From positions 62,001-126,000 of the forward strand of contig NZ_PJRP01000015.1 of assembly GCF_002858765.1 (NCBI RefSeq): a stretch of 64,000 nucleotides of DNA. The letters are read 5' to 3'. Origin of the DNA: Cupriavidus pauculus (GTDB taxonomy: Bacteria > Pseudomonadota > Gammaproteobacteria > Burkholderiales > Burkholderiaceae). The position numbers and the translations under genes are program-made. The notes beneath the pieces are model-generated. The model saw only the letters and a program-made list of their open reading frames with translations. It ran no database searches and was not told where the DNA came from. Shown one piece after another: positions 16,138 through 24,606 of this stretch (its first letter is position 1; each line of letters starts with the position of its first letter).

Positions 16138-16962
16138 TCAGTCGCGCAGCAGGTCGTTCAGGCTGGTCTTGGCGCGGGTTTGCGCGTCCACCTTTTTCAC
16201 GATCACGGCGCAGTACAGGCTGTACTTGCCATCCTTGGACGGCAGGTTGCCCGCCACCACCACCGAACCGGCCGGCACGCGGCCATAGTGGATCTCGCCC
16301 GTTTCGCGGTCGTAGATCTTGGTCGACTGGCCCAGGTACACGCCCATCGAGATCACCGAGTTTTCTTCAACGATCACGCCTTCCACGACTTCCGAACGGG
16401 CGCCGATGAAGCAGTTGTCTTCGATGATGACCGGGTTGGCCTGCAGCGGCTCCAGCACGCCGCCAATGCCCACGCCACCCGACAGGTGGACGTTCTTGCC
16501 GATCTGGGCGCACGAACCGACGGTGGCCCAGGTGTCGACCATCGTGCCTTCGTCCACGTAGGCGCCGATGTTCACGTACGACGGCATCAGCACGGCATTC
16601 CTGGCGATGAACGAACCGCGACGGGCCACGGCCGGCGGCACCACGCGGAAGCCAGCCTTTGCGAAATCGTCCTGGCTCCAGTTGGCGAACTTGGTCGGCA
16701 CCTTGTCGTAGAACTGGGCAAAGCCGCCGGCGCTCATCGGCGCGTTGTCTTCCAGGCGGAACGACAGCAGCACGGCCTTCTTGACCCACTGGTTGACGAT
16801 CCAGTCCTGGCCTTGCTTCTCGGCCACGCGCAGCGTGCCGGCGTCCAGTTGCGAGATCACGTTGGCCACGGCTTCGCGGATATCGTTCGGCGCGGACTTC
16901 GGCGACAGGCTGGTGCGGTCTTCCCAGGCCTGGTCGATCAGGGCTTGCAGAGCTTGCGTCAT
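16138..16962 (-). CDS. dapD: Tetrahydrodipicolinate N-succinyltransferase DapD
   Basis: A 274-residue protein, the same length as the E. coli enzyme. An N-terminal helical region is followed by a left-handed beta-helix of hexapeptide repeats (about 105-230), with the typical GAYVDEGTMVDTWATVGSCA and GGVLEPLQANP. It transfers succinyl from succinyl-CoA to tetrahydrodipicolinate. It is about 107 bases downstream of dapC, forming a dapC-dapD-dapE cluster. Confidence 0.97.
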   Translation of the reverse strand: MTQALQALIDQAWEDRTSLSPKSAPNDIREAVANVISQLDAGTLRVAEKQGQDWIVNQWVKKAVLLSFRLEDNAPMSAGGFAQFYDKVPTKFANWSQDDFAKAGFRVVPPAVARRGSFIARNAVLMPSYVNIGAYVDEGTMVDTWATVGSCAQIGKNVHLSGGVGIGGVLEPLQANPVIIEDNCFIGARSEVVEGVIVEENSVISMGVYLGQSTKIYDRETGEIHYGRVPAGSVVVAGNLPSKDGKYSLYCAVIVKKVDAQTRAKTSLNDLLRD

Positions 16963-17071
16963 GATGGTGTTCTCAGTGGTGATTTGTGTAAGAGGCGGCG
17001 CCGGACAGCAGGTGCCCCGGCGCCAGGGCATTCGATCGGTGAAGCAGGGTGAAGCGTTGGCGCCGGTGCGG

Positions 17072-18271
17072 TCAGCCCAGCGACTTGCAGAATTCGACAA
17101 TCCGGCGCGCGCCTTCCAGGCACTCGTCGGGCGTGGCCACCAGCGCCATGCGCACACGGTTCCTGCCCGGGTTGGCACCGTGCGCATCGCGCGCCAGGTA
17201 GCTGCCCGGCAGCACGGCCACGTTCTGCTCGGCCAGCAGGCGCACCGCGAACTCGGTGTCGCTCAGGCCCGTGCGCGACACATCGGCCCACAGGTAGAAC
17301 GCCGCGTCGGGCAGCGCCACGTCCAGCACTTCGGCCAGCAGCGGCGTGACCTCGGCAAACTTGCGCACGTAGGCGGCGCGGTTGTCGCGCACGTGTGCCT
17401 CGTCGTTCCAGGCGGCCACGCTGGCGGCCTGCACGGCCGGGTTCAGCGCGGCACCGTGATAGGTCCGGTACAGCAGGAATTTCTTCAGGATCGCGGCGTC
17501 GCCGGCCACGAAGCCCGAGCGCAGGCCCGGTACGTTCGAGCGCTTGGACAGGCTCGAGAACATCACCAGGCGCTCGAAGCCGCGGCCCAGCTTGTGGGCG
17601 GCCTCCAGCGCGCCCAGCGGCGGCGCGGCTTCGTCGAAATAGATCTCGGAATAGCACTCGTCCGACGCGATCACGAATCCGTAGCGGTCCGACAGCGCGA
17701 ACAGCTGCTTCCAGTCTTCCAGCGACAGCACGGCGCCGGTGGGATTGCCCGGGGAGCATACGTAGAGCAGCTGCACGTTCGGCCAGACATCGGCGTCGAT
17801 CTGGTCGAACGCCGGGGCGAAGTTGCGCGCCGGGTCGCTGTTGGCGAAAACCGGGCGGGCTCCGGCCAGCAGGGCCGCGCCTTCATAGATCTGGTAGAAC
17901 GGGTTCGGGCACAGCACCAGCGGATTGGGCTGGCTGGCATCGATCACGGTCTGCGCGAAGGCAAAGAGTGCCTCGCGCGACCCGCTGACCGGCAGCACCT
18001 CGGTCGCGGCATCCACCTTCGGCAGCTGGTAGCGGCGCTCCAGCCAGCCGGCGATGGTCTGGCGCAGCGCGTCGGTGCCGGCCGTGGCCGGGTAAACGGC
18101 CAGCCCGGACAGCGATGCGGTCATCGCGTCCTTGATGAACTGCGGCGTCGGATGCTTGGGTTCGCCAATGCCAAAACTGATGGCCGGCTTGTCGGCCGGT
18201 TTCACATCGGCCACCAGCACGCGCAGTTTCTCGAAAGGGTAGGTCTGGAGCAGGTCGAGGCGCGGATTCAC
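17072..18271 (-). CDS. dapC: Succinyldiaminopimelate aminotransferase DapC
   Basis: A PLP-dependent class I/II aminotransferase of 399 residues, catalysing the transamination between the DapD and DapE steps. Family marks are FGIGEPKHPTP, VCSPGNPTGAVLS, the PLP lysine in SSLSKRSNVPGLRSG, and a C-terminal RVRMALV with the substrate-binding Arg. The start is a GTG at 18271, chosen because VNPRLDLLQTYPFEKLR matches the usual N-terminus. A perfect TATAAT lies about 34 bases upstream. Confidence 0.93.
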   Translation of the reverse strand: MNPRLDLLQTYPFEKLRVLVADVKPADKPAISFGIGEPKHPTPQFIKDAMTASLSGLAVYPATAGTDALRQTIAGWLERRYQLPKVDAATEVLPVSGSREALFAFAQTVIDASQPNPLVLCPNPFYQIYEGAALLAGARPVFANSDPARNFAPAFDQIDADVWPNVQLLYVCSPGNPTGAVLSLEDWKQLFALSDRYGFVIASDECYSEIYFDEAAPPLGALEAAHKLGRGFERLVMFSSLSKRSNVPGLRSGFVAGDAAILKKFLLYRTYHGAALNPAVQAASVAAWNDEAHVRDNRAAYVRKFAEVTPLLAEVLDVALPDAAFYLWADVSRTGLSDTEFAVRLLAEQNVAVLPGSYLARDAHGANPGRNRVRMALVATPDECLEGARRIVEFCKSLG

Positions 18272-18304
18272 GGTGGCAGGGCGGCGGGGCGGTTGAAACC
18301 GAGC

Positions 18305-18310
18305 ATTATA
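18305..18310 (-). promoter_or_regulatory. dapC: Predicted -10 box for the dapC operon
   Basis: On the minus strand this reads TATAAT, 34 bases before the GTG start of dapC. The -35 region is poor. The position is right for a promoter serving dapC and the genes after it. Confidence 0.5.
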
Positions 18311-18395
18311 AAGGAATGCCGGGCTCCGCCATATGCGTGCCGGGCGGCGTCTCGCGGCGCCCCGGAGCGCCGTGCCGTACACATCGATACCGCCA

Positions 18396-19235
18396 TCAAT
18401 AGAGCATCACCCGCGACACCATTGCCACGATGGGCCGCCGTACCAGGTCTTCGACGCGTGCATGCAGGTGCAGGGGACGCAGCAGCATCTTGACGGTCAT
18501 TTCGAGCGGCAGGTGGCGCCTGATCACGGCGCTGCAGCGCGAGTTCAGGGCGCGGACTTCGCGATCGGGCACGTCTTCGCGGTTCTGCTCGATACGCAGC
18601 ACGTTGCGCAGCGCAATTTCGGCGTCTTCGTTCTTGATCTCCAGCAACCGGCGCGCCAGGGCGGCCAGCACCTTGGCCCTGCCAAGCTGTTCGCGGCTGC
18701 TCAAGTCATTGAAATAACGGAAGAAATGCTTGTAGTGGCGCACCTCGTCATTGGCGATGCGGTGCGTCAGGTTGCGCAGCACGGGCTCGTCGCTGGCCTG
18801 TTCCAGCGCCCGGTAATAGGTAGCGGTTCCGGTTTCCACCACGCAGCGCGCGGCCATTTCCAGTGCCTGGGTGCGCTCGAAATTGTCGACGGAGCACGTC
18901 TTGCTGTACTCGTCGAAGAACCGCTGGTAGCCACGTTCCCAGTCGAATTCCGGCCAGACATGCTCGACATAGCGGCGCAGCGCCAGGCCGTGCTGCAGTT
19001 CCTCGGATTCCCAGTGCCGAGACAGCCATTCGGCGGCGTCGGGTATGTCGGCGTAGTACTGGGCCAGATTGCCGGCGTAGGTGTCAGACCCGCTCTCGAT
19101 GAACGAGGCGCCGGTCAGCAGGTAGAAGAGCGTGCGGTCGTCGCGCACCTGCGCGACGTCAATGGCGTCGTAATCGATCTCCGCGACGGACCATGGCAGG
19201 TCACCCGGCATCTCGGCCGGTGGTGTTGGGGTCAT
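18396..19235 (-). CDS. Ferritin-fold diiron protein, acyl-ACP desaturase-like
   Basis: A 279-residue soluble helical protein. Likely iron ligands follow the diiron oxygenase pattern E, ExxH, E, ExxH: E47, E79/H82 (in ESEELQHG), E134 (in VVETGTA) and E164/H167 (in NDEVRHY). The spacing resembles soluble acyl-ACP desaturases and N-oxygenases of the AurF type rather than ferritin or rubrerythrin. GGAGG at good spacing supports the ATG at 19235. It lies upstream of dapC on the same strand and divergent from smc. The substrate is unknown. Confidence 0.75.
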   Translation of the reverse strand: MTPTPPAEMPGDLPWSVAEIDYDAIDVAQVRDDRTLFYLLTGASFIESGSDTYAGNLAQYYADIPDAAEWLSRHWESEELQHGLALRRYVEHVWPEFDWERGYQRFFDEYSKTCSVDNFERTQALEMAARCVVETGTATYYRALEQASDEPVLRNLTHRIANDEVRHYKHFFRYFNDLSSREQLGRAKVLAALARRLLEIKNEDAEIALRNVLRIEQNREDVPDREVRALNSRCSAVIRRHLPLEMTVKMLLRPLHLHARVEDLVRRPIVAMVSRVMLY

Positions 19236-19696
19236 GCTCAGTCCTCCAAACTGCTGCACTGCAGGCATCAAGCTTCAGACTGGCCGCGGGCGCCCTGCGG
19301 CACGGCGGCGGGCACGGGCAGAGCGGCGGGCACGGCGCTTCGGGGTGGGGCCCCGGGGTCACGCCGGCAACTCCAGAGACTAGCACTAACCCTAAGAAGT
19401 TTCCGGCGGATTTGCCAGCGTGACGTTTTCATGAAACAACGCAGGCGCCTAGAAAGTGCATGCAGCAACGCCTGCAAGCCTCGGAAATACAACGATTTTT
19501 CAAGTCGGGCAATGACCGCTTCGTGATGGGTGCAACGGTGGAGAAAGCGGCCGGTCAATGGATTGGCGATGGTATGATTAGCGCCAATCTATCGGGCACC
19601 GGGGGCAGTTTGCGGCGCAGGCGTCACGCCTTGCCGTGTGCTCTGGCGTGGGCCCGGCGTTTCCCATTTTCGTATCGCCCAAACCACACGACAACC
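19236..19696. other. Divergent intergenic region between the diiron gene and smc
   Basis: This 461-base stretch holds the promoters for two divergent genes. A TATGAT at 19573-19578 could be a -10 box for smc, but no good -35 box is spaced to it. A long open frame continues upstream of smc through this stretch; it has no family-like sequence and I treat it as non-coding. A G+C-rich imperfect direct repeat lies around 19285-19335. Confidence 0.4.
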
Positions 19697-22600
19697 GTGC
19701 GACTGTCCTCGATCAAACTGGCGGGCTTCAAGTCCTTCGTCGATCCCACCAATTTTCAAGTGCCTGGCCAGCTGGTCGGCATCGTAGGTCCCAACGGCTG
19801 CGGTAAATCCAACATCATCGACGCGGTGCGCTGGGTGCTTGGTGAATCACGTGCGTCGGAGCTGCGTGGCGAATCCATGCAGGACGTGATCTTCAACGGC
19901 TCCACCGCGCGCAAGCAGGCGGGCCGGGCCAGCGTGGAACTGGTGTTCGACAACGCCGAAGGCCGCGCCGCCGGCCAGTGGAGCCAGTACGCCGAAGTGG
20001 CGGTCAAGCGCGTGCTAACCCGCGACGGCACGTCTTCGTACTACATCAACAACCAGCCGGTGCGCCGCAAGGACATCCAGGACATCTTCCTGGGTACCGG
20101 CCTGGGGCCGCGCGCCTACGCCATCATCGGGCAGGGCATGATCTCGCGCATCATCGAGGCCAAGCCCGACGACATGCGGATCTTCCTGGAGGAAGCCGCA
20201 GGCGTATCGAAGTACAAGGAACGCCGCCGCGAGACCGAAAACCGGCTGGGCGACACGCGCGAAAACCTGACCCGCGTGGAAGATATCCTGCGCGAACTGG
20301 GCAACAACCTCGAAAAGCTGGAAGGCCAGGCCGAGGTGGCGCAACGCTACCGGCACCTGCAGTCCGAAGGCGAGGAAAAGCAGCACCTGCTGTGGCTGCT
20401 GCGCAAGCGCGAAGCCCAGGCCGAGCAGGAACGCCATGCCCGCGCCATCGACCAGGCGCAGATCGACCTTGAAGCCCAGACCGCGCAATTGCGCCATGTC
20501 GAGGCCGAACTCGAAACGATGCGCGCCGCGCACTATGCCGCGTCCGATGGCATGCACGTCGCGCAGGGCGCCCTGTACGAGGCCAACGCCGAAGTCAGCA
20601 AGCTCGAAGCCGAGATCCGCTATGTGGTGGAGTCGCGCAACCGGCTGCAGGCGCAGATCGCCGCGCTGACCGCCCAGCGCGAGCAGTGGCAGGGCAAGGC
20701 CGACCAGGCCAATGACGACATTGCGCAGGCCGAGGAAGACCTGGCGCTGGCCGAGGCCCGCAAGATCGAGGCCCAGGACACCGTCGCCCAGAAGAGCGAC
20801 GAACTGCCAACGCTGGAAGGCCAGTGGCGCGACGCCCAGCAGAAGCTCAACGACCAGCGCAGCGGCATCATGCAGGCCGAGCAGGCGCTGAAGCTTGAAG
20901 CGGCGCACCAGCGCAACGCCAACCAGATGCTGCAGCAGCTTGAGCAACGCAAGGAACGCCTGAAGGGCGAGGAGCAGGGGCTCGATCGTCCGGACGAAGT
21001 GCGGCTCGAAGAGCTGCGCATGGACCTGGCCGAACAGGAAGCCACGCTCGAAGAGGCCCAGGCATCGCTGATGGATGCCGAGGAATCGGTGCCGCGCCTG
21101 GACACCGAGCGCCGCGCCGCGCAGGAGCGCGTGCAGAGCGAAACGGCCGCGATCGCCTCGCTGGACGCCCGCCTGGCTGCGCTGCGCCAACTGCAGGAAA
21201 GCGTGCAGACCGACGGCAAGGTCCAGCCGTGGCTGGAACGCCATGGTTTGGCCGAACTGCCACGTCTGTGGAAGAAGGTCCATATCGAGCAGGGTTGGGA
21301 AAACGCGCTCGAATCGGTGCTGCGCGAAAAGCTCGCCGCACTGGAAGTGTCGAACCTTGACTGGGTCAAGGGTTTCCTGTCCGACGCCCCGCCGTCCAAG
21401 CTCGCGTTCTACGCGCCGCCGCCTGCCGCGCGTCCGGTGGAAGCCCCGGCCGGCCTGCGTCCGCTGATGTCGCTGGTGCAGATCACCGAGCCCGGCATCC
21501 GCGCCGTGATGCAGGACTGGCTGGCCGACATCTACACGGCCACCGACATGTCGCAGGCGCTGTCGGCACGCGGCACGCTGCCCGAAGGCGCCCAGTTCGT
21601 GGTGGCCGAGGGCCATCTCGTGGGCCGCAACGCCATTCAGATCTACGCGGCCGATTCCGAGCAGGCCGGCATGCTGGCCCGCGAGCAGGAGATCGACAAC
21701 CTGCAGAAGCAGTCGCGCGCGCAGATGCTGCTGTCCGACGAGGCCAGATCCAACGCCGTGCGCGCCGAGACGGCGTATACGCATGCCAGCACGACGCTGA
21801 TCGAGGCGCGTGCGCGCGCCGAGCAGGCCACGCGCCGCGTGCATGCGTTGCAGATGGACGTACTGAAGCTGTCGCAGGCCATGGAGCGCTTTTCGGCGCG
21901 TAGCAACCAGATCCGCGAGGAACTGGGCGAGATCGACGCGCAGATCGACGAACAACGCGCCATCCGTGCCGAGTCCGAAGCCAGCTTCGAGCAGCACGAC
22001 ACCAGCCTGGCCGAGCTGCAGGCATCGCACGAAGACCAGCAGATGGCCTTCGATGGGCTGGACACCAAGCTGACCAACGCGCGCCAGCAGTTGCGCGACA
22101 TGGAACGCGGCGCGCAGGAAGCGGTGTTTGCCGAGCGCAATCTGGCCGGCCGCATCGACGAACTGCGCCGCAATATCCAGATGGCCGGCGACCAGAGCGA
22201 GCGCGTGGCGGAATCGCTGGAGAACGCCCGCGCCGAGCTGGAAACGATCAACGAGCAGACCGCCAATACCGGCCTGCATGAAGCCCTGGAAGTGCGCGCC
22301 GAGAAGGAGCAGAAGCTGTCGGCCGCACGGATCGAGCTTGATGCCCTGTCGGCCCAGCTGCGCCAGTTCGACGAACAGCGCCTGGCTGCCGAACGCAGCC
22401 TGCAGCCGCTGCGCGACCGCATCACCGAATGCCAGCTCAAGGAACAGGCGGCCCGCCTGAACCAGGAGCAGTTCACCGAGCAGCTGACCACGGCCGAGGT
22501 GGACGAAGCGGCGCTGGCCGAGAAGCTGATCGGCGACCTGAAGCCGTCGTACCTGCAAGGCGAAGTGACGCGCCTGAACAATGCCATCAACGCGTTGGGT

Positions 22601-23212
22601 CCGGTCAACATGGCCGCGCTGGACGAACTGTCCGCCGCCCGGGAGCGCAAGACGTTCCTTGACGCGCAGTCGGCCGACCTGACCGATGCCATCAACACGC
22701 TCGAAGACGCGATCGCCAAGATCGACCAGGAAACGCGGGCGCTGCTGCAAGGCACGTTCGACCAGGTCAACCACCACTTCGGCGAGCTGTTCCCGGCGCT
22801 GTTCGGTGGCGGCCAGGCCAGGCTGATCATGACCGGCGAGGAAATTCTGGACGCCGGCGTGCAGGTGATGGCGCAGCCGCCGGGCAAGAAGAACTCGACG
22901 ATTCACCTGCTGTCCGGTGGCGAAAAGGCCCTGACGGCCATTGCGCTGGTGTTCGCGATGTTCCAGCTGAACCCGGCACCGTTCTGCTTGCTGGACGAGG
23001 TGGACGCGCCGCTGGACGACGCCAACACCGAGCGCTATGCCAACATGGTGGCGCGTATGTCCGACAAGACGCAGTTCGTATTTATTTCTCACAACAAGAT
23101 TGCGATGGAGATGGCCCACCAACTGATTGGCGTGACGATGCAGGAGCAGGGGGTCTCGCGGATCGTGGCGGTGGACATGGATGCAGCCGTATCGATGGCG
23201 GAGGCCGCTTAA
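19697..23212 (+). CDS. smc: Chromosome segregation ATPase SMC
   Basis: A 1,171-residue structural maintenance of chromosomes protein. Walker A is GPNGCGKSN near residue 32; long coiled coils flank a hinge around residues 500-660; the ABC signature LLSGGEKALTA and Walker B FCLLDEVDAPLDDANTERY are near the C-terminus. It extrudes and organises DNA loops during segregation. The GTG at 19697 matches the family start (RLSSIKLAGFKSFVDPT). zipA follows after a single base. Confidence 0.96.
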   Translation: MRLSSIKLAGFKSFVDPTNFQVPGQLVGIVGPNGCGKSNIIDAVRWVLGESRASELRGESMQDVIFNGSTARKQAGRASVELVFDNAEGRAAGQWSQYAEVAVKRVLTRDGTSSYYINNQPVRRKDIQDIFLGTGLGPRAYAIIGQGMISRIIEAKPDDMRIFLEEAAGVSKYKERRRETENRLGDTRENLTRVEDILRELGNNLEKLEGQAEVAQRYRHLQSEGEEKQHLLWLLRKREAQAEQERHARAIDQAQIDLEAQTAQLRHVEAELETMRAAHYAASDGMHVAQGALYEANAEVSKLEAEIRYVVESRNRLQAQIAALTAQREQWQGKADQANDDIAQAEEDLALAEARKIEAQDTVAQKSDELPTLEGQWRDAQQKLNDQRSGIMQAEQALKLEAAHQRNANQMLQQLEQRKERLKGEEQGLDRPDEVRLEELRMDLAEQEATLEEAQASLMDAEESVPRLDTERRAAQERVQSETAAIASLDARLAALRQLQESVQTDGKVQPWLERHGLAELPRLWKKVHIEQGWENALESVLREKLAALEVSNLDWVKGFLSDAPPSKLAFYAPPPAARPVEAPAGLRPLMSLVQITEPGIRAVMQDWLADIYTATDMSQALSARGTLPEGAQFVVAEGHLVGRNAIQIYAADSEQAGMLAREQEIDNLQKQSRAQMLLSDEARSNAVRAETAYTHASTTLIEARARAEQATRRVHALQMDVLKLSQAMERFSARSNQIREELGEIDAQIDEQRAIRAESEASFEQHDTSLAELQASHEDQQMAFDGLDTKLTNARQQLRDMERGAQEAVFAERNLAGRIDELRRNIQMAGDQSERVAESLENARAELETINEQTANTGLHEALEVRAEKEQKLSAARIELDALSAQLRQFDEQRLAAERSLQPLRDRITECQLKEQAARLNQEQFTEQLTTAEVDEAALAEKLIGDLKPSYLQGEVTRLNNAINALGPVNMAALDELSAARERKTFLDAQSADLTDAINTLEDAIAKIDQETRALLQGTFDQVNHHFGELFPALFGGGQARLIMTGEEILDAGVQVMAQPPGKKNSTIHLLSGGEKALTAIALVFAMFQLNPAPFCLLDEVDAPLDDANTERYANMVARMSDKTQFVFISHNKIAMEMAHQLIGVTMQEQGVSRIVAVDMDAAVSMAEAA

Positions 23213-23213
23213 G

Positions 23214-24593
23214 ATGGAACTGCAGAACGCACTGATCATCGCGGGTGTTGTATTGCTGCTGTTGCTGGTGGCCTATAACCGGTGGCAGATCCACAAGGCG
23301 CGCCGCGTGCGGCCGCTGATGCCCGAGGACGACCTGCCGCCGATGCGCGAGCCGGTGGTGGGCAAGACCACGCAGCCCGAAACGCAGGCCAAGCTCAAGG
23401 AAGCGCCGCCCGAGCATGTGAACCGGCGCGAGCCGACGCTCGGCGAGGCGGGTAAGGGGCTGAAGCACGAGGCCGATACCCACGCCGATACCCAGGCCGA
23501 CGTGGCGACCGCCACCGCCGCCGCGCATGCTGCCGCCAGTTCGGCCGATGCCGACGAGATCGTGGCCGACGAGGTCGCCGTGGCAGCCGCGCCGGCCGCC
23601 GGACATGCCGAAGCCCATGCAGAAGCCCACGCCGAGGCCCATGCCAATGCGCTGGCTGACGCCGCGATCGACGCCGACAACGAAGTCGTCGAGGAATCGC
23701 TCGCCAAGGCGGCTGCCCCGGTCGCCCGGGCCACCGAATCCGTGCCGGACGGCCAGCCCGCTGCGGCCGCGATCGATCCGCTGATCGACTGCATCGTGCC
23801 GATGCACCTGGAGCGCAAGGCCTCCGGTGACCGCATCCTGCCGCTGACGGGCCGTCTGCGCCGCGCGGGCACGAAGCAGGTGCACATCGAAGGGCTGCGC
23901 ATCGAAGCCAATGCCTGGGAGCCAGTGACTGCCGGCCACCAGTACGAAGACCTGCAGGTGGCCGTGCAGCTGGCCAACCGCAGCGGCCCGCTCAATGCGC
24001 TGGAATTCTCCGAGTTCGTCAATGCCGTGGAGGCGCTGGCCGAGGCGCTGGATGCATCGGCCGACCTGCCCGACATGACCGAAACGGTGGCGAACGCACG
24101 CGAACTGGATGGTTTCGCGGCCGGTGCCGACGTGCAACTGGGCGTCAACGTGATTTCCGACGGCGCGCCGTGGTCAGCCGCCTATGTGCAGACCGTGGCT
24201 ACGCAGGACGGCCTGGTGCTGTCGCGCGACGGTACGCGATTCATCCGCTATGAACCGGGCGCCGATGGCGTGCAGAAGCCGCTGTTCACGCTGCAGTTTG
24301 GCGACACGAACTTCCTGCGCGACGACCTGACGCTGAACGCGGGCCGTCAGATCACGCTGCTGCTGGACGTGCCGCAGGGGGCGCAGACGATCAAGCCGTT
24401 CAAGACGGTTTGCGAGTACGGCTACAGCCTGGCGCAGCGGATGGGTGCCCAGCTGGTGGACGACAATATGCGTCCGCTGACCGAAGCGTCGTTCGTAGCG
24501 ATCTTCACCCAACTCGAAAAGCTCTACGAAAAGCTGGAAGCGCGCGGCATGCCGGCCGGTTCGCCGGTGGCCCAGCGCCTGTTCAGCGTATAA
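23214..24593 (+). CDS. zipA: Cell division protein ZipA homologue
   Basis: A 459-residue protein with one N-terminal membrane helix (residues 6-22), a long low-complexity linker (about 40-190) and a C-terminal ZipA FtsZ-binding domain (about 300-455; SAAYVQTVATQDGLVLSRDG, GRQITLLLDVPQG). It anchors FtsZ to the membrane and helps assemble the division ring. The linker is rich in Ala, Asp, Glu and His and contains an AEAH tandem repeat near residues 130-146. The order smc-zipA-ligA is typical of betaproteobacteria and supports the call. Confidence 0.87.
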   Translation: MELQNALIIAGVVLLLLLVAYNRWQIHKARRVRPLMPEDDLPPMREPVVGKTTQPETQAKLKEAPPEHVNRREPTLGEAGKGLKHEADTHADTQADVATATAAAHAAASSADADEIVADEVAVAAAPAAGHAEAHAEAHAEAHANALADAAIDADNEVVEESLAKAAAPVARATESVPDGQPAAAAIDPLIDCIVPMHLERKASGDRILPLTGRLRRAGTKQVHIEGLRIEANAWEPVTAGHQYEDLQVAVQLANRSGPLNALEFSEFVNAVEALAEALDASADLPDMTETVANARELDGFAAGADVQLGVNVISDGAPWSAAYVQTVATQDGLVLSRDGTRFIRYEPGADGVQKPLFTLQFGDTNFLRDDLTLNAGRQITLLLDVPQGAQTIKPFKTVCEYGYSLAQRMGAQLVDDNMRPLTEASFVAIFTQLEKLYEKLEARGMPAGSPVAQRLFSV

Positions 24594-24606
24594 CGACGGA
24601 GCCCCC

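Noticed and set aside
19285..19335. A G+C-rich direct repeat upstream of smc as an origin or partition site
   Set aside because: It is short and imperfect and has no parS-like palindrome or DnaA-box-like words that I could see.
19460..19696. An N-terminal extension of SMC by 79 residues
   Set aside because: The extension has no similarity to SMC N-termini, and the GTG at 19697 starts exactly at the conserved RLSSIKLAGFKSF.
20015..23239. A 1,074-residue minus-strand open frame opposite smc
   Set aside because: It mirrors the Glu/Gln/Ala-rich coiled coil of SMC and has no domain of its own.
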